Source: Hyalella azteca (lineage: Eukaryota > Arthropoda > Malacostraca > Amphipoda > Hyalellidae). From it: a stretch of 64,000 bases of DNA. Position numbers and translations under genes: made by a program. The notes under the pieces are model-generated. The model did no database searches, was not told the origin of the DNA, and was given only the letters and a program-made list of their open reading frames with translations. Shown one piece after another: positions 10,931 through 22,187 of the stretch. The stretch is from the NCBI RefSeq assembly GCF_000764305.2, contig NW_025936103.1, positions 348,202 through 412,201 of the forward strand, read 5' to 3'. How positions within the stretch are numbered: position 1 is the stretch's first letter; every line of letters begins with the position of its first letter.

Positions 10931-11482
10931 TAAATAGTAGTAGTAGTGTAATGGTTTGCTAGCCCTTCATCTATCAAGCTATTTCGCACCGAAGGTCAGA
11001 ATATAACATCGCTAAGGAGGCGGAAGGTCTCAATTATTCAAAATCTAAAGTTAATCATCACCCACAAGGAGCGGAAGGTCTCAGTTGTCCAGCCCGCTGA
11101 AGCTGGCTCGAAGGAAGCAGCGTTAGCATCTCAAAGAGACGAAGTGACAAGGAGGGACAAGTGACAAGGAGGGACAGGTGACAAGGAAGGACAGGTGAAA
11201 AGCAACAGAAACTAAGATACTCGAACAAGTGGTCGCTTACACGGGACGTCGGCCTCCCGCATGAGGGAGACAGAAGGGAAATGTAAGGAATCCTACCTAC
11301 ACAATAACTTCATGTAAGGAATCCTACCTACATAATAAATTAACCCTACAACTGAGACCTGCAGTCAGTCACCACGATCTCAGCGGTGGGGCGCTCAGGA
11401 ATAATCATCCTAGGAGCGCGAACCCCCATAGGACTTCTGACGAGCACAGACACCCGTCAGAAGTCCCCCCTGAGAGGTAAAG
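10931..11482. mobile_element. 550-bp insertion (possible solo LTR or non-autonomous element)
   Basis: Unit A is continuous here (GTTAAAGTTAATTGC to GAGTGGAGATCAACC at 1441-1475). Unit C has about 550 extra bases between the matching halves, flanked by TTAAAGTTA and GTAAAGTTG, a plausible short target duplication. The insert contains an imperfect duplication of GGAGCGGAAGGTCTCA (11027 and 11077), a GTGACAAGGAGGGACA triplet (11145-11195), and GTAAGGAATCCTACCTACA twice (11283, 11316). It ends near an inverted GACTTCTGACG...CGTCAGAAGTC hairpin (11430-11466). No protein is encoded. Element class is unresolved. Confidence 0.55.
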
Positions 11483-13447
11483 TTGATTAATAAAAGAGTG
11501 GAGATCACCCTATTCCAGTCGCAACAGGTGGCGAGGCTTCGTCACAATTGTCAATTTGTACAAGTTTTTTTGTCGACATCGCAGTTTCAAAAAGATTTAA
11601 GTTTCAATGAATTCTCCCAAACAATAGGGTTTGGACAAAAGTTAAATAATAGTTGAAACTTTGAAAAAGTTATCAATAGCCCTCCAAGTGAACACTTGCA
11701 GAGAACTTGGGTGAACGATGGAGGTTTGTGGTCATTCAAAACTACTAGGTTTCTTTAAATTAAATGTGTCAACAATAAATGCCATGTAAAAAATGAATTA
11801 GACTCATTATTTTCGTCTTGTAGAACGGGAGGATTTCACTAATTCAATGGAGGAAATCTTTTAGTGAAATTCAGGCGCGTTTTATGTAGGCGGTTGATTC
11901 TATACGCTTGCCGAAAAAAAAGTTGCCTAAACACTATTCACAGACCGTTACGTTTCGAATGCTATTGTCTGTAATTTCATAACAAACGAGTCCAAGTCTG
12001 CATTAAGCGTCTGAGCAGACTAGCAAAAATACACAGTTCGGCTGTAGCAGACAATTAGATCGGAGAAGAAATTGACGAGGTGAATTTAATTTAGACGCAC
12101 TCTAGAGATTAACGGTCATGAATAAAGGCTGTACTAAATAGAAAATTAGGAATAATATTCAATGCCGAAGTCAATTAACTCAACAAACTTTATTAATAAT
12201 TGTTGCATTGGACATTCTTAACTTGACATGGCAATTTAACATTTGTTAGGAGAAACGTTCTTTACCAGTAAACGAGACTTTGAAAATCTGCGCTTCTAAC
12301 GAGAGGAAGGCTATATTCATTACCAACCATCAGCAATAGGGTTTCACGAATCTAAATGTTTGATCCAGATTTTATTATATTACATCAATTCAGAAAACGG
12401 ACAAACAATCTTCAAAACTCAACAGGGCTACTGAGCAGACACCATTACTCAATGCTAATTAAATAAAGAGGTTTATTAGCATAAATATGAAAACCGACTA
12501 GATACCAACCAGGCCTCTTCATTGAATCTTGGACACAAGTAAATGCACAGTCATTGAGCGACAGACGAGAAATTTTCAGACGAATCGTCAATTCCTCAAC
12601 ATCGAATACTGTGGATCTGAAAAAACGTTTTGCGATTCAAAAGCGTTCAACAGATCAATACGCTTTTATACATTCGCTAAAGCACCTAAAATCGATCATG
12701 AACGTGCTTATCATCGACGTTAATCTGTTGTGCTACCATGCCAATTACAGCAATTCTATCCTAACATGACCATTTTCACTGGACATGCAAATGCACATAC
12801 TAATAACGAGATCATTTTCGTAATGCCCAACGTCGTGCCTTTCATTCGGGTTCAACGAACAATCTCCATTCACGCAGATTATCAATTTCAATTGCCTATA
12901 CTGATTGATGTAATCATCTATACGTCCTATAACTTCGGCCTCTAATAATACAGCTAAAACTTTCCTAAGCTAAAGTATCATTAGGATGCATTTGAAATAA
13001 GAAATTAATTTAGCCATCCTTAATCAAGGTTCCATCTCGGCATCTGTTTTCAAATGCCGTTGCAAAGCTTCTATATAAGATGTACTTTTTGTCTGCGTTG
13101 AAGTTAATAGATTCATCAGCCCCTATATTTTCAACCGCTGTCCTCAATTCGATACGCTAATATTTACTGCCAGTTGAATGACGCATTATTGCATGGACTA
13201 AATCAATTTCGTAGTTCTCACTATCGATAGGGGAATAATTTGCCAAGTTTGTACAAGGTCGAGAAATTTCGGTGACTACGTGAAAGCTGAGCGTGCATGA
13301 ATCAATATACATTCATATCTCTATATGCTCATCAATTTGCTAGGGTTTTACACGAACATCGTATGAGCTCAACATAAGTGCAATACCAAAATTTGCCTGC
13401 AGATTTTTCTTTACTTACATCAGAATCTTGTAATATACCACAATATA

Positions 13448-14725
13448 TTAATTCACTTTGCAGAAGGTCTCATGCGTGTTATTTTCGATCCATCTGAGGA
13501 AATTAGTAACTTTCGTATAAACACTGGGGTTTAAAGGATCTGTACAAGGCGGGAAACCCCAGGATACAATACCCAGCTGGATGTGACGTCCTTTAGACTG
13601 GACGGTCAGCGGGCCACCTGAATCTCCTTTACACACGCCCTGGGAAGGTCTCGCAGTGCAAAACATATTATCTGTGATTTTATAGAACCCCATGCCGCGG
13701 TAGTAAACGATACACTCTTCATAGCTCATGATGCGGAGATCAATATCCTTTAGAACTTCAGACAAATCTTTTAGTTCACCAACACTGCCCCACCCCGTTA
13801 CAGTTCCATAAGTACCTTCGTAGTCAGAGTGCCGCAAATTGTAAGGTAGACACACGGGTAAAATTCTGTTCGAATACGTCACTCGGTCAGCCAACTTCAG
13901 CAAGGCAATGTCATTATCCTTCATATATCTGGGTCTATAATAAGGATGGATAATTACCCGAGATACCTTGACTCTTCTGCCGGACTGCTGGTTTAGCCCA
14001 ACCAGATTTGTACCCAGCACCACCTCTACGTTCTCGGGTGTTTCATCTGTCATGCAGTGCGCGGCCGTCAGCACCCACTGATTGGAGATGAGGCTTCCTC
14101 CGCAAGAAAGTCTGTTTTTTCCATTTTTAAGGATGCCAACCATCCAAGGATATTCAGCCGTCGATGCAATACCACCACCTGCCACTCTGGGCCCTGGATT
14201 CTCGAATCCACAGTCACAGTTGCTTACGGAGGGGGTTTGGGTGGAAGTAGCTGTCGTTGGAGTCCTTATCGTTGCAGTAGTTCTAATGAGAGTGGGAGGC
14301 GGAGTGCCTACGTAACAAATGTATCCAGACAGAATCACATCCTTGGGGACTGTGTGGATGAATTTCAGCGCTACTCTGTTAGTGAGCGTCGTAAAGTTCA
14401 GCGCCTGAGTGTAGCCACAATAAGTCACGGCATCGGCGTAGTCGGTATCCCCGGAAGGCGAATACAGGAACTTTGCGTAAGAGCAGTTGCGGTCGTACAT
14501 TACAGCCCCTGGATGGCAGAGCACGGATATCTTTTGGCCAACTGGAGCATAGCCTTCGAAAAGACACGAGTATGTCGTGCCTGGGGCGGGACTTGGTTCA
14601 CCTACAGACGAGAATTCGTACACTTTATCAGTTTGAAGGGCAATATTAGTTTCGCCGCAGTAAGTTGCCGCACAATTCTCACTCCCTAAGGAGAGAATTA
14701 GTACAAAAGCAAATAATACTGGCAT
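13448..14725 (-). CDS. CUB-domain serine protease 3
   Basis: A single-exon S1 protease. The open frame extends to an ATG at 14749. I prefer the Met eight residues further in, at 14725 (425 residues), because a hydrophobic signal peptide starts there and the copies of genes 1, 2 and 4 align to it. CUB-like domain, Thr/Pro linker and activation site GPR/VAGG are as in the others. Counting from 14749 the triad is His231, Asp280 and Ser377. The pocket differs again. Position 189 is Gly371 with Val at 190, and position 226 is Ser409 instead of Gly, while Ser-Trp-Gly 214-216 is normal. A wide, uncharged S1 pocket constricted by Ser226 suggests neither trypsin nor ordinary chymotrypsin preference (inference). 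The block upstream is about 300 bases longer than in the other units. Confidence 0.92.
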   Translation of the reverse strand: MPVLFAFVLILSLGSENCAATYCGETNIALQTDKVYEFSSVGEPSPAPGTTYSCLFEGYAPVGQKISVLCHPGAVMYDRNCSYAKFLYSPSGDTDYADAVTYCGYTQALNFTTLTNRVALKFIHTVPKDVILSGYICYVGTPPPTLIRTTATIRTPTTATSTQTPSVSNCDCGFENPGPRVAGGGIASTAEYPWMVGILKNGKNRLSCGGSLISNQWVLTAAHCMTDETPENVEVVLGTNLVGLNQQSGRRVKVSRVIIHPYYRPRYMKDNDIALLKLADRVTYSNRILPVCLPYNLRHSDYEGTYGTVTGWGSVGELKDLSEVLKDIDLRIMSYEECIVYYRGMGFYKITDNMFCTARPSQGVCKGDSGGPLTVQSKGRHIQLGIVSWGFPPCTDPLNPSVYTKVTNFLRWIENNTHETFCKVN

Positions 14726-15384
14726 GTTGGTAAATTCCTCAAAGTACAATATTTGTCTCTGATTTCGGGAATCTTGAGTTTAACGAGACGTGGCAATGCT
14801 TACTTTCCAGTAAATTACGAGATAAGTCAAAGACGGATGTGGCAAGCAAACATTAGAGACGGTATTAGAGCGTCCTCGCACGGTTACGATCACCGAACGA
14901 CTGCGGGTTGCGGACTTGAGTAACTTGGGAGCGCAGCCCTACACCACAAATTTAGGTCAAAAACAAGCCCTAGCGCCATCGCCTACCCTATAATGCAATA
15001 ACTAAACTCAGCTCACACCCAAGAAGCTGTAGGTAACTGAGTCATCTCCACACACCAACTTTAAGCAACACCTACCTCACGCCACAGCCTGGTGAATCAA
15101 ATAGTCAATTGTCAACAGGTCCTACTCCACAGAATTGTACCCCATACTATCACTTCTTACACATGCCGTAAGCCAAGGGCTATGCAGGGGTCTATACTGC
15201 GTCCCAGTAACTCGACACTCAGTATACGTCGACTCTTCAATAGAAGCACCCGTTGGTTCTGTACGATTCTTCAAACGAATACACGCAGAAAACTTTCTTA
15301 AGTTCAATGACATTATATGTAGTTTTCAAGAGTTCCAATGACGAAGTGACTTGCTAAGGCTTTATGAGAAAATCTTTCAGACGA

Positions 15385-15413
15385 AGTTTGCTTTTATATA
15401 TAACTAGCGGTTA
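15385..15413 (-). promoter_or_regulatory. Putative TATA box of protease 3
   Basis: On the minus strand this reads CTTAACCGCTAGTTATATAT and on to AAAAG, giving TATATAAAAG, the best TATA match of the four. It lies about 666 bases before the start codon because roughly 300 extra bases (about 14830-15150) sit between block and gene. Confidence 0.55.
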
Positions 15414-15854
15414 AGCCCAGTGTTGCACGAATTGCTGATCCGTGAAATTTAGGAAAACTTTTATTCCTAACCACGTTATCATAAATCCATCTCACCGAAT
15501 TCAGTAGATTATTTGAAATAAAAGTTCTGTACGCAAATCAAGGAACGTTCAAGCACATTTAACACAGATCTCCTCAAGTAAAGTTTTGACATTTGAAGCA
15601 AACTTGATATTCTAGTTTGAATTGAGTTTACTCTCACATGAGTAAATATCGAATTTTAATTCAAATCTATCAATCCCAGCTATTTCTCTATGCCACAGTT
15701 CAATAAGGGCTGCCTGCAGATTGCAGACCATTAAAAATTTTTCATGACGAGTTTTTTGTTACTTTAAAGGAGCGATGACTAAAGAATTTGGGTTGGGCGA
15801 CAATTATTCGATAATTATCTTTTTTTTATTTAACAAAGGAAGGCATTTTTCGTC

Positions 15855-16060
15855 ATCCGACACGTTATATTGTCAACCACGTCTCAATCCTTACCTCATC
15901 CGACACGTTATTGTCAACCACGCCTCAATCCTTACCTCATCCGACACGTTATGTTGTCAACCACGCCTCAATCCTTACCTCATCCGACACGTTATATTGT
16001 CAACCACGTCTCAATCCTTACCTCATCCGACACGTTATATTGTCAACCACGCCACATCAT
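15855..16060. repeat. 44-bp minisatellite
   Basis: About five units of a sequence running CCTCATCCGACACGTTATAT then TGTCAACCACGCCTCAATCCTTA. Two units recur at 22655-22712 in the next duplication unit, and a diverged one lies at about 10280. Confidence 0.9.
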
Positions 16061-16848
16061 CACGTCTTTGCTACGTCACCACATCATCACGTCTTTGCTA
16101 CGTCACCACATCATCACGTCTATGCTACGTCACCAAATCATCACGTCTTTGCTACGTCACCATATCATCACGTCTTTGCTACGTCACCACATCATCACGT
16201 CTTTGCTATGTCACCACATCGTTACGTCTTTGCTACGTCACCACATCATCACGTCTTTGCTACGTCACCACATCATCACTTTCTTTGCTACGTCACCACA
16301 TCATCACGTCTTTGCTACGTCACCACCTCATCACGTCTTTGCTACGTCACCACATCATCACGTCTTTTCTACGTCACCACATCATCACGTCTTTGCTACG
16401 TCGCCACATCATCGCGTCTTTGCTACGTCACCACATCATCACGTCTTTGCTACGTCATCACATTATCACGTCTTTGCTACGTCACCACATTATCACGTCT
16501 TTGCTAAGTCACCACATCATCACGTCTTTGCAACGTCATCACATCATCACGTTTTTTCTACGCCACCACATCATCACGTCTTTGCTACGTCACCACATCA
16601 TCACTTTCTTTGCTACGTCACCACATCATCACGTCTTTGCTACGTCACCACATCATCACGTCTTTGCCATGTCAACACATCATCACGTCTTTGCCACGTC
16701 AACACATCATCACGTCTTTGCCACGTCAACACATCATCACGTCTTTGCCACGTCACCACATCATCACGTCTTTGCCACGTCACCACATCATCACGTCTTT
16801 GCCACGTCACCACATCATCACGTCTTTGCCACGTCACCACATCATCAC
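16060..16848. repeat. 27-bp minisatellite running into the N gap
   Basis: About 29 units of CACGTCTTTGCTACGTCACC plus ACATCAT. Because the unit is a multiple of three, all frames on both strands stay open, producing His/Ser/Thr-rich frames that I regard as artefacts. Units near the gap shift to a GCCACGTCA subtype, as in a locally homogenising array. Confidence 0.95.
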
Positions 16849-17396
16849 NNNNNNNNNNNNNNNNNNNNNNNNNNNNNNNNNNNNNNNNNNNNNNNNNNNN
16901 NNNNNNNNNNNNNNNNNNNNNNNNNNNNNNNNNNNNNNNNNNNNNNNNNNNNNNNNNNNNNNNNNNNNNNNNNNNNNNNNNNNNNNNNNNNNNNNNNNNN
17001 NNNNNNNNNNNNNNNNNNNNNNNNNNNNNNNNNNNNNNNNNNNNNNNNNNNNNNNNNNNNNNNNNNNNNNNNNNNNNNNNNNNNNNNNNNNNNNNNNNNN
17101 NNNNNNNNNNNNNNNNNNNNNNNNNNNNNNNNNNNNNNNNNNNNNNNNNNNNNNNNNNNNNNNNNNNNNNNNNNNNNNNNNNNNNNNNNNNNNNNNNNNN
17201 NNNNNNNNNNNNNNNNNNNNNNNNNNNNNNNNNNNNNNNNNNNNNNNNNNNNNNNNNNNNNNNNNNNNNNNNNNNNNNNNNNNNNNNNNNNNNNNNNNNN
17301 NNNNNNNNNNNNNNNNNNNNNNNNNNNNNNNNNNNNNNNNNNNNNNNNNNNNNNNNNNNNNNNNNNNNNNNNNNNNNNNNNNNNNNNNNNNNNNNN
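16849..17396. other. Assembly gap, 548 N
   Basis: A run of 548 Ns. The left border is inside the 27-bp satellite and the right border is inside a 15-bp GGGTGGTGGTGTGGC array (17397-17440), so at least one array transition is hidden. Confidence 1.
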
Positions 17397-17440
17397 GGGT
17401 GGTGGTGTGGCGGGTGGTGGTGTGGCGGGTGGAGGTGTGG
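17397..17440. repeat. 15-bp GGTGGTGTGGC minisatellite, end of array
   Basis: Three units of GGGTGGTGGTGTGGC next to the N gap. The same unit forms a longer array at 23115-23260. Confidence 0.9.
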
Positions 17441-17675
17441 CGAGAGTAAATTTCTGTTCCTGCAAATCAAAAAACATTATTTTTTCGCAAAAAAAATTTG
17501 AATCGTCAAATTTTTAATACTTAAATACGAGTTCACACATTAAAATCCTCTAACATGCGCAGTAATGACAACGGCAATTAATGGAGCTTGAAAACTAGAA
17601 TGGTTGAAGTTAATACCTAGTAGAGTGGGGGATTAAGTTTGGGTACAATACATAATATTATAATATAGCAGTTTT

Positions 17676-17900
17676 CAGCGTTTATTAGGCCGTAGGCCTG
17701 TCGCCGATTCTTAACATCGCAGAACATTCACAGCTTGTGCGGTCTCGAACTCGCAACTCACTGCTACCATTCTGCTTTGCTTAACCGCCCGGCCTCCTCG
17801 CCGATTCTGACCAGAAACTGGCGCACAGAGCTGGGATCGAACCCGCGTCTATATCCTGCAATCTTGGTACCCACTGGGCCACCCTGCCCAGTGTACAGCT
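17676..17900 (-). mobile_element. tRNA-derived dimeric SINE, most complete copy
   Basis: In minus orientation the element has two tRNA-like heads. Head 1 has A box GGTGGCCCAGTGGGTACC and B box GGTTCGATCCC. A linker CCAGTTTCTGGTCAGAATC follows. Head 2 has A box AGGCCGGGCGGTTAAG and B box GTTCGAGACCGC. The tail runs through TTCTGCGATGTTAAGAATC to CCTAATAAACGCTG. Both heads fit the RNA polymerase III A/B consensus, so the element is a dimeric tRNA-SINE. Other copies are at 727, 5505, 5677 and 9755. Confidence 0.8.
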
Positions 17901-17954
17901 GGCACTCTGTACCGCAAAATATGCAGCACTGTATTATATTATAGGAAAGACTTC

Positions 17955-18300
17955 GTGCTACCCTTTCGGTGGCACTGCACGCCTTACTGCAGATGGCACT
18001 GCACGCCTTACTGCAGATGGCACTGCACGCCTTACTGCAGCTGGCACTGCACGCCTTACTGCAGCTGGCACTGCACGCCTTACTGCAGCTGGCACTGCAC
18101 GCCTTACTGCAGCTGGCACTGCACGTCTTACTGCAGCTGGCACTGCACGCCTTACTGCAGGTGGCACTGCACGTCTTACTGCAGATGGCACTGCACGCCT
18201 TACTGCAGATGGCACTGCACGACTTACTGCAAATGGCACTGCACGCCTTACTGCAGATGGCACTGCACGACTTACTACAGATGGCACCACATGATTTACA
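17955..18300. repeat. 24-bp minisatellite
   Basis: About 14 units of TGGCACTGCACGCCTTACTG plus CAGA with few substitutions. The unit length keeps frames open on both strands (Leu/Ala/His repeats), with no sign of real coding. A diverged pair occurs at 23775-23820. Confidence 0.95.
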
Positions 18301-19123
18301 AAAAATAACGTAAATTCATCGGGCATTCTTCCCCAATGTACATGCCTGGCCTCGAGTAACTTTAATGTTACATAATAATGATATAAATGGCATGATTTCA
18401 GTAAAAAGTGTCGTATAGCTTAAGCTGCGCATGCAAGGTGAGTTGATAAGATAAGACATCAAATTCCTACCCTTACCGCCATCCACATCATCACAAAACA
18501 TCTTGTGTCTTGGTATGACGTGGCGAATCTTCCTCCAGACTTTCAATTGTTATTAGTTTTTGATCGACAACGCCGCTTTACAAAGATTTAAGTATCAATA
18601 AATTCTCACAAAGTATAAGGTTTGGACAGAAGTTTCAATATTCGCTTAAATTTCGAAGAATCTTCCGAAAGACCTCCAGGTGGTCACTTATAGAGATCCC
18701 GGGTGAACGTTGGAGGTTTGACATCATTTATAACTACTGAAAGCGTCTTTAAACAATGTGGCAACAATAAATACTGTTAGAGTAATGAATTGGGCTCTAT
18801 ACCTTCTTCAAAGTAGAACGGGAGGATGTCACTAATTCAATGGAGAAATTCTTACCGTGAAATTCAGGAACTTGTTATGCGGAAGTGGTCATCTATACCT
18901 TCTTCAAAGTAGAACGGGAGGATGTCACTAATTCAATGGAGAAATTCTTACCGTGAAATTCAGGAACTTGTTATGTGGAGGTAGTCGATTCTACATGCTT
19001 GTCGAAGGGCATAGCTTTCAGACGCCTATTCAAAGTCCGTTACGTTTCGAATACCCTTGTGAAAAATTTCATAACCAACGCGTCAAAATCTGCATTAAGC
19101 GTCTAATTCCATTTAGCAGACCT

Positions 19124-19269
19124 GGGCCTATACTTTCAAACAAAGTAAAGAGATCGTATGTTCATGAACCAATCATTGACGGCCTTTTAAGCAAAATCTA
19201 CCAATCATGGACGTGAAAATAGAGCGTAAGTACTTACGTTCACTTAGCGAGTTTTGAAAGTATGGCCCC
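19124..19269 (+). mobile_element. MITE copy 3
   Basis: Bounded by GGGCCTATACTTTCAAA and TTTTGAAAGTATGGCCCC. Units A (about 1980) and C (about 12015) lack it: there the AGCAGACCTG and AACAGTTTGGC flanks are nearly adjacent. They are empty sites that show this is a discrete insertion after duplication. Confidence 0.88.
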
Positions 19270-20722
19270 AGCATCAGTAAACAGTTTGGCTCTTGCAGAC
19301 AAATCGATCGGAAAAAATAACGAGGTGAGTTTAATCGCGCTCTAGAGATTAAAGGACATATATAAAGGCTGTAGTAATTATAAGATTGAGAGGAATAATC
19401 CATTCCGAAGTCATTTGACTCGACAAACTTTAATAATAATATTTGTATTGATTTTTGTATTGGACCTTCTTAACTTAGCATGTCATTTTATTATTTGTTA
19501 GGTGAAACGTTCATGACCAGTACATGAGACTTTGAAAATCTGCGCTTCTAACGAGAGGAAGGCTATATTCATTTCCAAACCAGCAATAGGGTTTCTTAAA
19601 TTTAAATATTTAATCCAGATTCGATTATTATTGACATTTATTCAGAAAACGGACAAGCAATCTTGAAAATTCAACAGTGCTACAGAGCCGACAACAAAGC
19701 TTTATGCTAACTAAATATAGAGTTTTATAGGCTTAAATATGAACACTAAATTCCAGCTAGGCCTCTTAATTGAATTTTAGACAAAAGTAAATGCACCGTC
19801 ATCGAGCGCCAGACGAGACGGTTTCTGACGATTCGACAATTCTCATCATCGAATACTGTATCTGAAGTAACGTTTTCATATTCAACTTCAGTATTCAACC
19901 CTGCATGCACTTAAGTACAGATCAATACGATTTTATACATTCGTTACAGCACTATAAAATTGACCATGAACGCTCTTAGCATCGACAAAAGACTCGGTTG
20001 TGCTACCATGCAATTCTACAACGGAGAACAACAACAATTCTACATCACAAAAATTTTTTTCTACCTAACATGAAAATTTCCACTGGACATGCGAATGCAT
20101 ATACCAATAACAAGATCATTTTGATGAAGCCCAACGTCGTAACTTTCATTCGAATTCAACTATCAATCTCCATTCACGCAGATCCAGCATTTCTTGTAAT
20201 ATTTCTGCAATTATCAATATTTCTATATAACTTCTGCCTCTAATTATACAGCTAAATTAACCTAAGTAGCTCAAGTACTTCATTAGGATGCATTTGAAAT
20301 AAGGTAGAAATTGATTTAGCCATCACTAATCAAGGTTTCATCCTAGCATCTATTTTCAAATACCATTGCAAAGTTTCTATGTAAGAGGTACTTCTTGTCC
20401 ACGTTGGTAGTTGTTACAATCGTCAGCCACTATATTTTCAACAGCTGTCTATCCTCAATTCGATACGATAATATTTACTTTTAGTGGAATGACAAAATAT
20501 TGAACTAAATCAATTTCGTTATTCTCCACACCACCAATAGGGGAATAATTTTCCAAGCTTGTACAAGGTCAAGAAATTTCTATATACATTCATATCTCTA
20601 TGCTCATCAATTTGCTAGGGTTGTACACGAACATCGTGCGAGCTGAACGTAAGTGCAATAACAAAACTTGCCCGCATATTTTTCTTCACTCACATCATAC
20701 TCTAGTGATTTACCACGAGATA

Positions 20723-21833
20723 TTAATTCACTTTGCAGAAGGTCTCATCCGTGACATTTTCGATCCATCTGAGGTAATTAGTTACTTTCGTATGGACTCC
20801 GGGGTTTAAAGGATCTGCACAAGGCGGTAGCCCCCAAGATACAATCCCCAGCTGGATGTGACGTCCTTTAGACTGGACGGTCAGCGGACCACCCGAGTCT
20901 CCTCTACAAGCGTCCTGGCCAGGTCTCAAGGTGCAAAACATATTATTTGTGACTTTATAGACCGCCATGCCGCGGTTGTATACGATACACTCTTCATAGC
21001 TTATGATGCGGAGATCAACTTCCTTTAGAACTGTAGACGTATCTCCTAGTTCACCAACACTGCCCCACCCCGTTACAGTTCCATAAGTACCTTCGTAGTC
21101 CGAGTTCCGCATATTGTAAGGTAGACACACAGGTGAAATTCTGGTCGAATAAGTCACTCGGGCAGCCAGCTTCAACAAGGCAATGTCATTGTCATATTTT
21201 TCATTATAATAGGGATGGATAATTACCCGAGATACCTTGACTCTTCTGCCGAACTGCAGGTTTAGCCCAACCTGATTTGTACCCAGCAATACCTCTACGT
21301 TCTCGAGTGTTTCATCTGTCATGCAGTGCGCGGCTGTCAGCACCCACTGATTGGAGATGAGGCTTCCTCCGCAAGAAGGCTTATTCATTCCATCTTTAAG
21401 GATACCAATCATCCAAGGATATTCAGCTGTCGATGCAGTATCGCCACCTGCCACTCTTGGCCCTTGATTCTCCAATCCACAGTCACAGTTACTTTTGGAG
21501 GGGGCAGTTGGGCGGAGCATGGCTTGGGTGGAAGTAGCAGTCGTTGGTGTCCTTATCGTTGCAGTAGTTCTAACGAGAGTGGGAGGAGGAGTGCCTACGT
21601 AACAAATGTATCCAGGCAGAATGGCAGAGCACGGATATCTTTTGGCCAACTGGAGCATAGCCTTCGAAAAAGCACGGGTATGTCGTGCCTGGGGCGGGGC
21701 TTGGTTCAACTCTAGTCGTGAATTCGTACACTTTATCAGTTTGAAGAACAATATTAGTTTCGCCGCAGTAAGTTGCCGCACAATCATTGCTCCACAAGGA
21801 GAGGATTAGTACTAGAGCAAATAATACTAACAT
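20723..21833 (-). pseudogene. CUB-domain serine protease 4, broken by internal deletion
   Basis: The fourth array copy. The signal peptide and the first half of the CUB domain (Met at 21833) lie in one frame. The rest of the CUB domain, linker and complete catalytic domain lie in another. Compared with gene 3, the sequence jumps from a point equivalent to 14515 to one equivalent to 14335, a deletion of about 179 bases near position 21620. It removes about 60 CUB residues and shifts the frame (179 is not a multiple of three). The catalytic domain is otherwise well preserved, with TAAHC, DIALLKL, GDSGGP, Asp at position 189 with Ala190, normal SWG, and His for Tyr228. It is therefore either a recent pseudogene or an assembly error. 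No restored version is implied here. Confidence 0.85.
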
Positions 21834-22187
21834 GTTTGTAAATTCCTCCAAGTACAATTTATGTATCTGATTTATGGAATCTTGAGTGTAACGAAACGTC
21901 ACTGACCAGATAATTCACTGACTGAAATGGCCAGCAGACATTGGCGACGGTATTCCAGCGTCTTCGCACGGTTACGACCACCGAACGACTGCGGATTTTT
22001 AGTCGACACATAGCATACGTCGGCTCTTCAATAATAGAAGCGTCTGTTGGTTCTGTACGATTCTTCAAACTAATACACGCAGGACACTTTCTTAAGTTTA
22101 ATTACGTTTACTTAAATGTGTAGTTTTCAAGAGTTCCAATGACGAGGTGACTTTCCAAAGCTTTACGAGAAAATCTTTCAGTCCAAG

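Larger units (their letters stand above)
10025..15475. repeat. Protease segmental duplication, unit C
   Basis: Begins with the shared CATCCGAA block and carries the same order of spacer blocks as unit A (for example 11720-11850, 12180-12250, 12520-12950). The insertion at 10931-11482, protease gene 3 and its promoter block at 15391 follow. Small open frames at 12529-12945 have relatives in unit D (about 19998-20243), but they are frameshifted between copies, so I treat them as non-coding. Confidence 0.78.

Noticed and set aside
12529..12945. Small frames shared between protease units C and D (TGHANAHTNN-like)
   Set aside because: They are offset by indels between copies and no splice or start context is conserved, so similarity reflects the segmental duplication.
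14057..14689. Plus-strand 210-residue frame
   Set aside because: It is antisense to protease gene 3, and similar antisense frames appear in every copy because of the conserved coding strand.
15775..17517. Very long open frames on both strands across the 27-bp satellite and N gap
   Set aside because: The unit length is a multiple of three and Ns are read as open, so all frames stay open. Composition is pure repeat with no homology.
17955..18326. Leu/Ala/His-rich and Val/Arg/Ala-rich proteins on both strands
   Set aside because: Products of the 24-bp minisatellite; frames are open on both strands at once.
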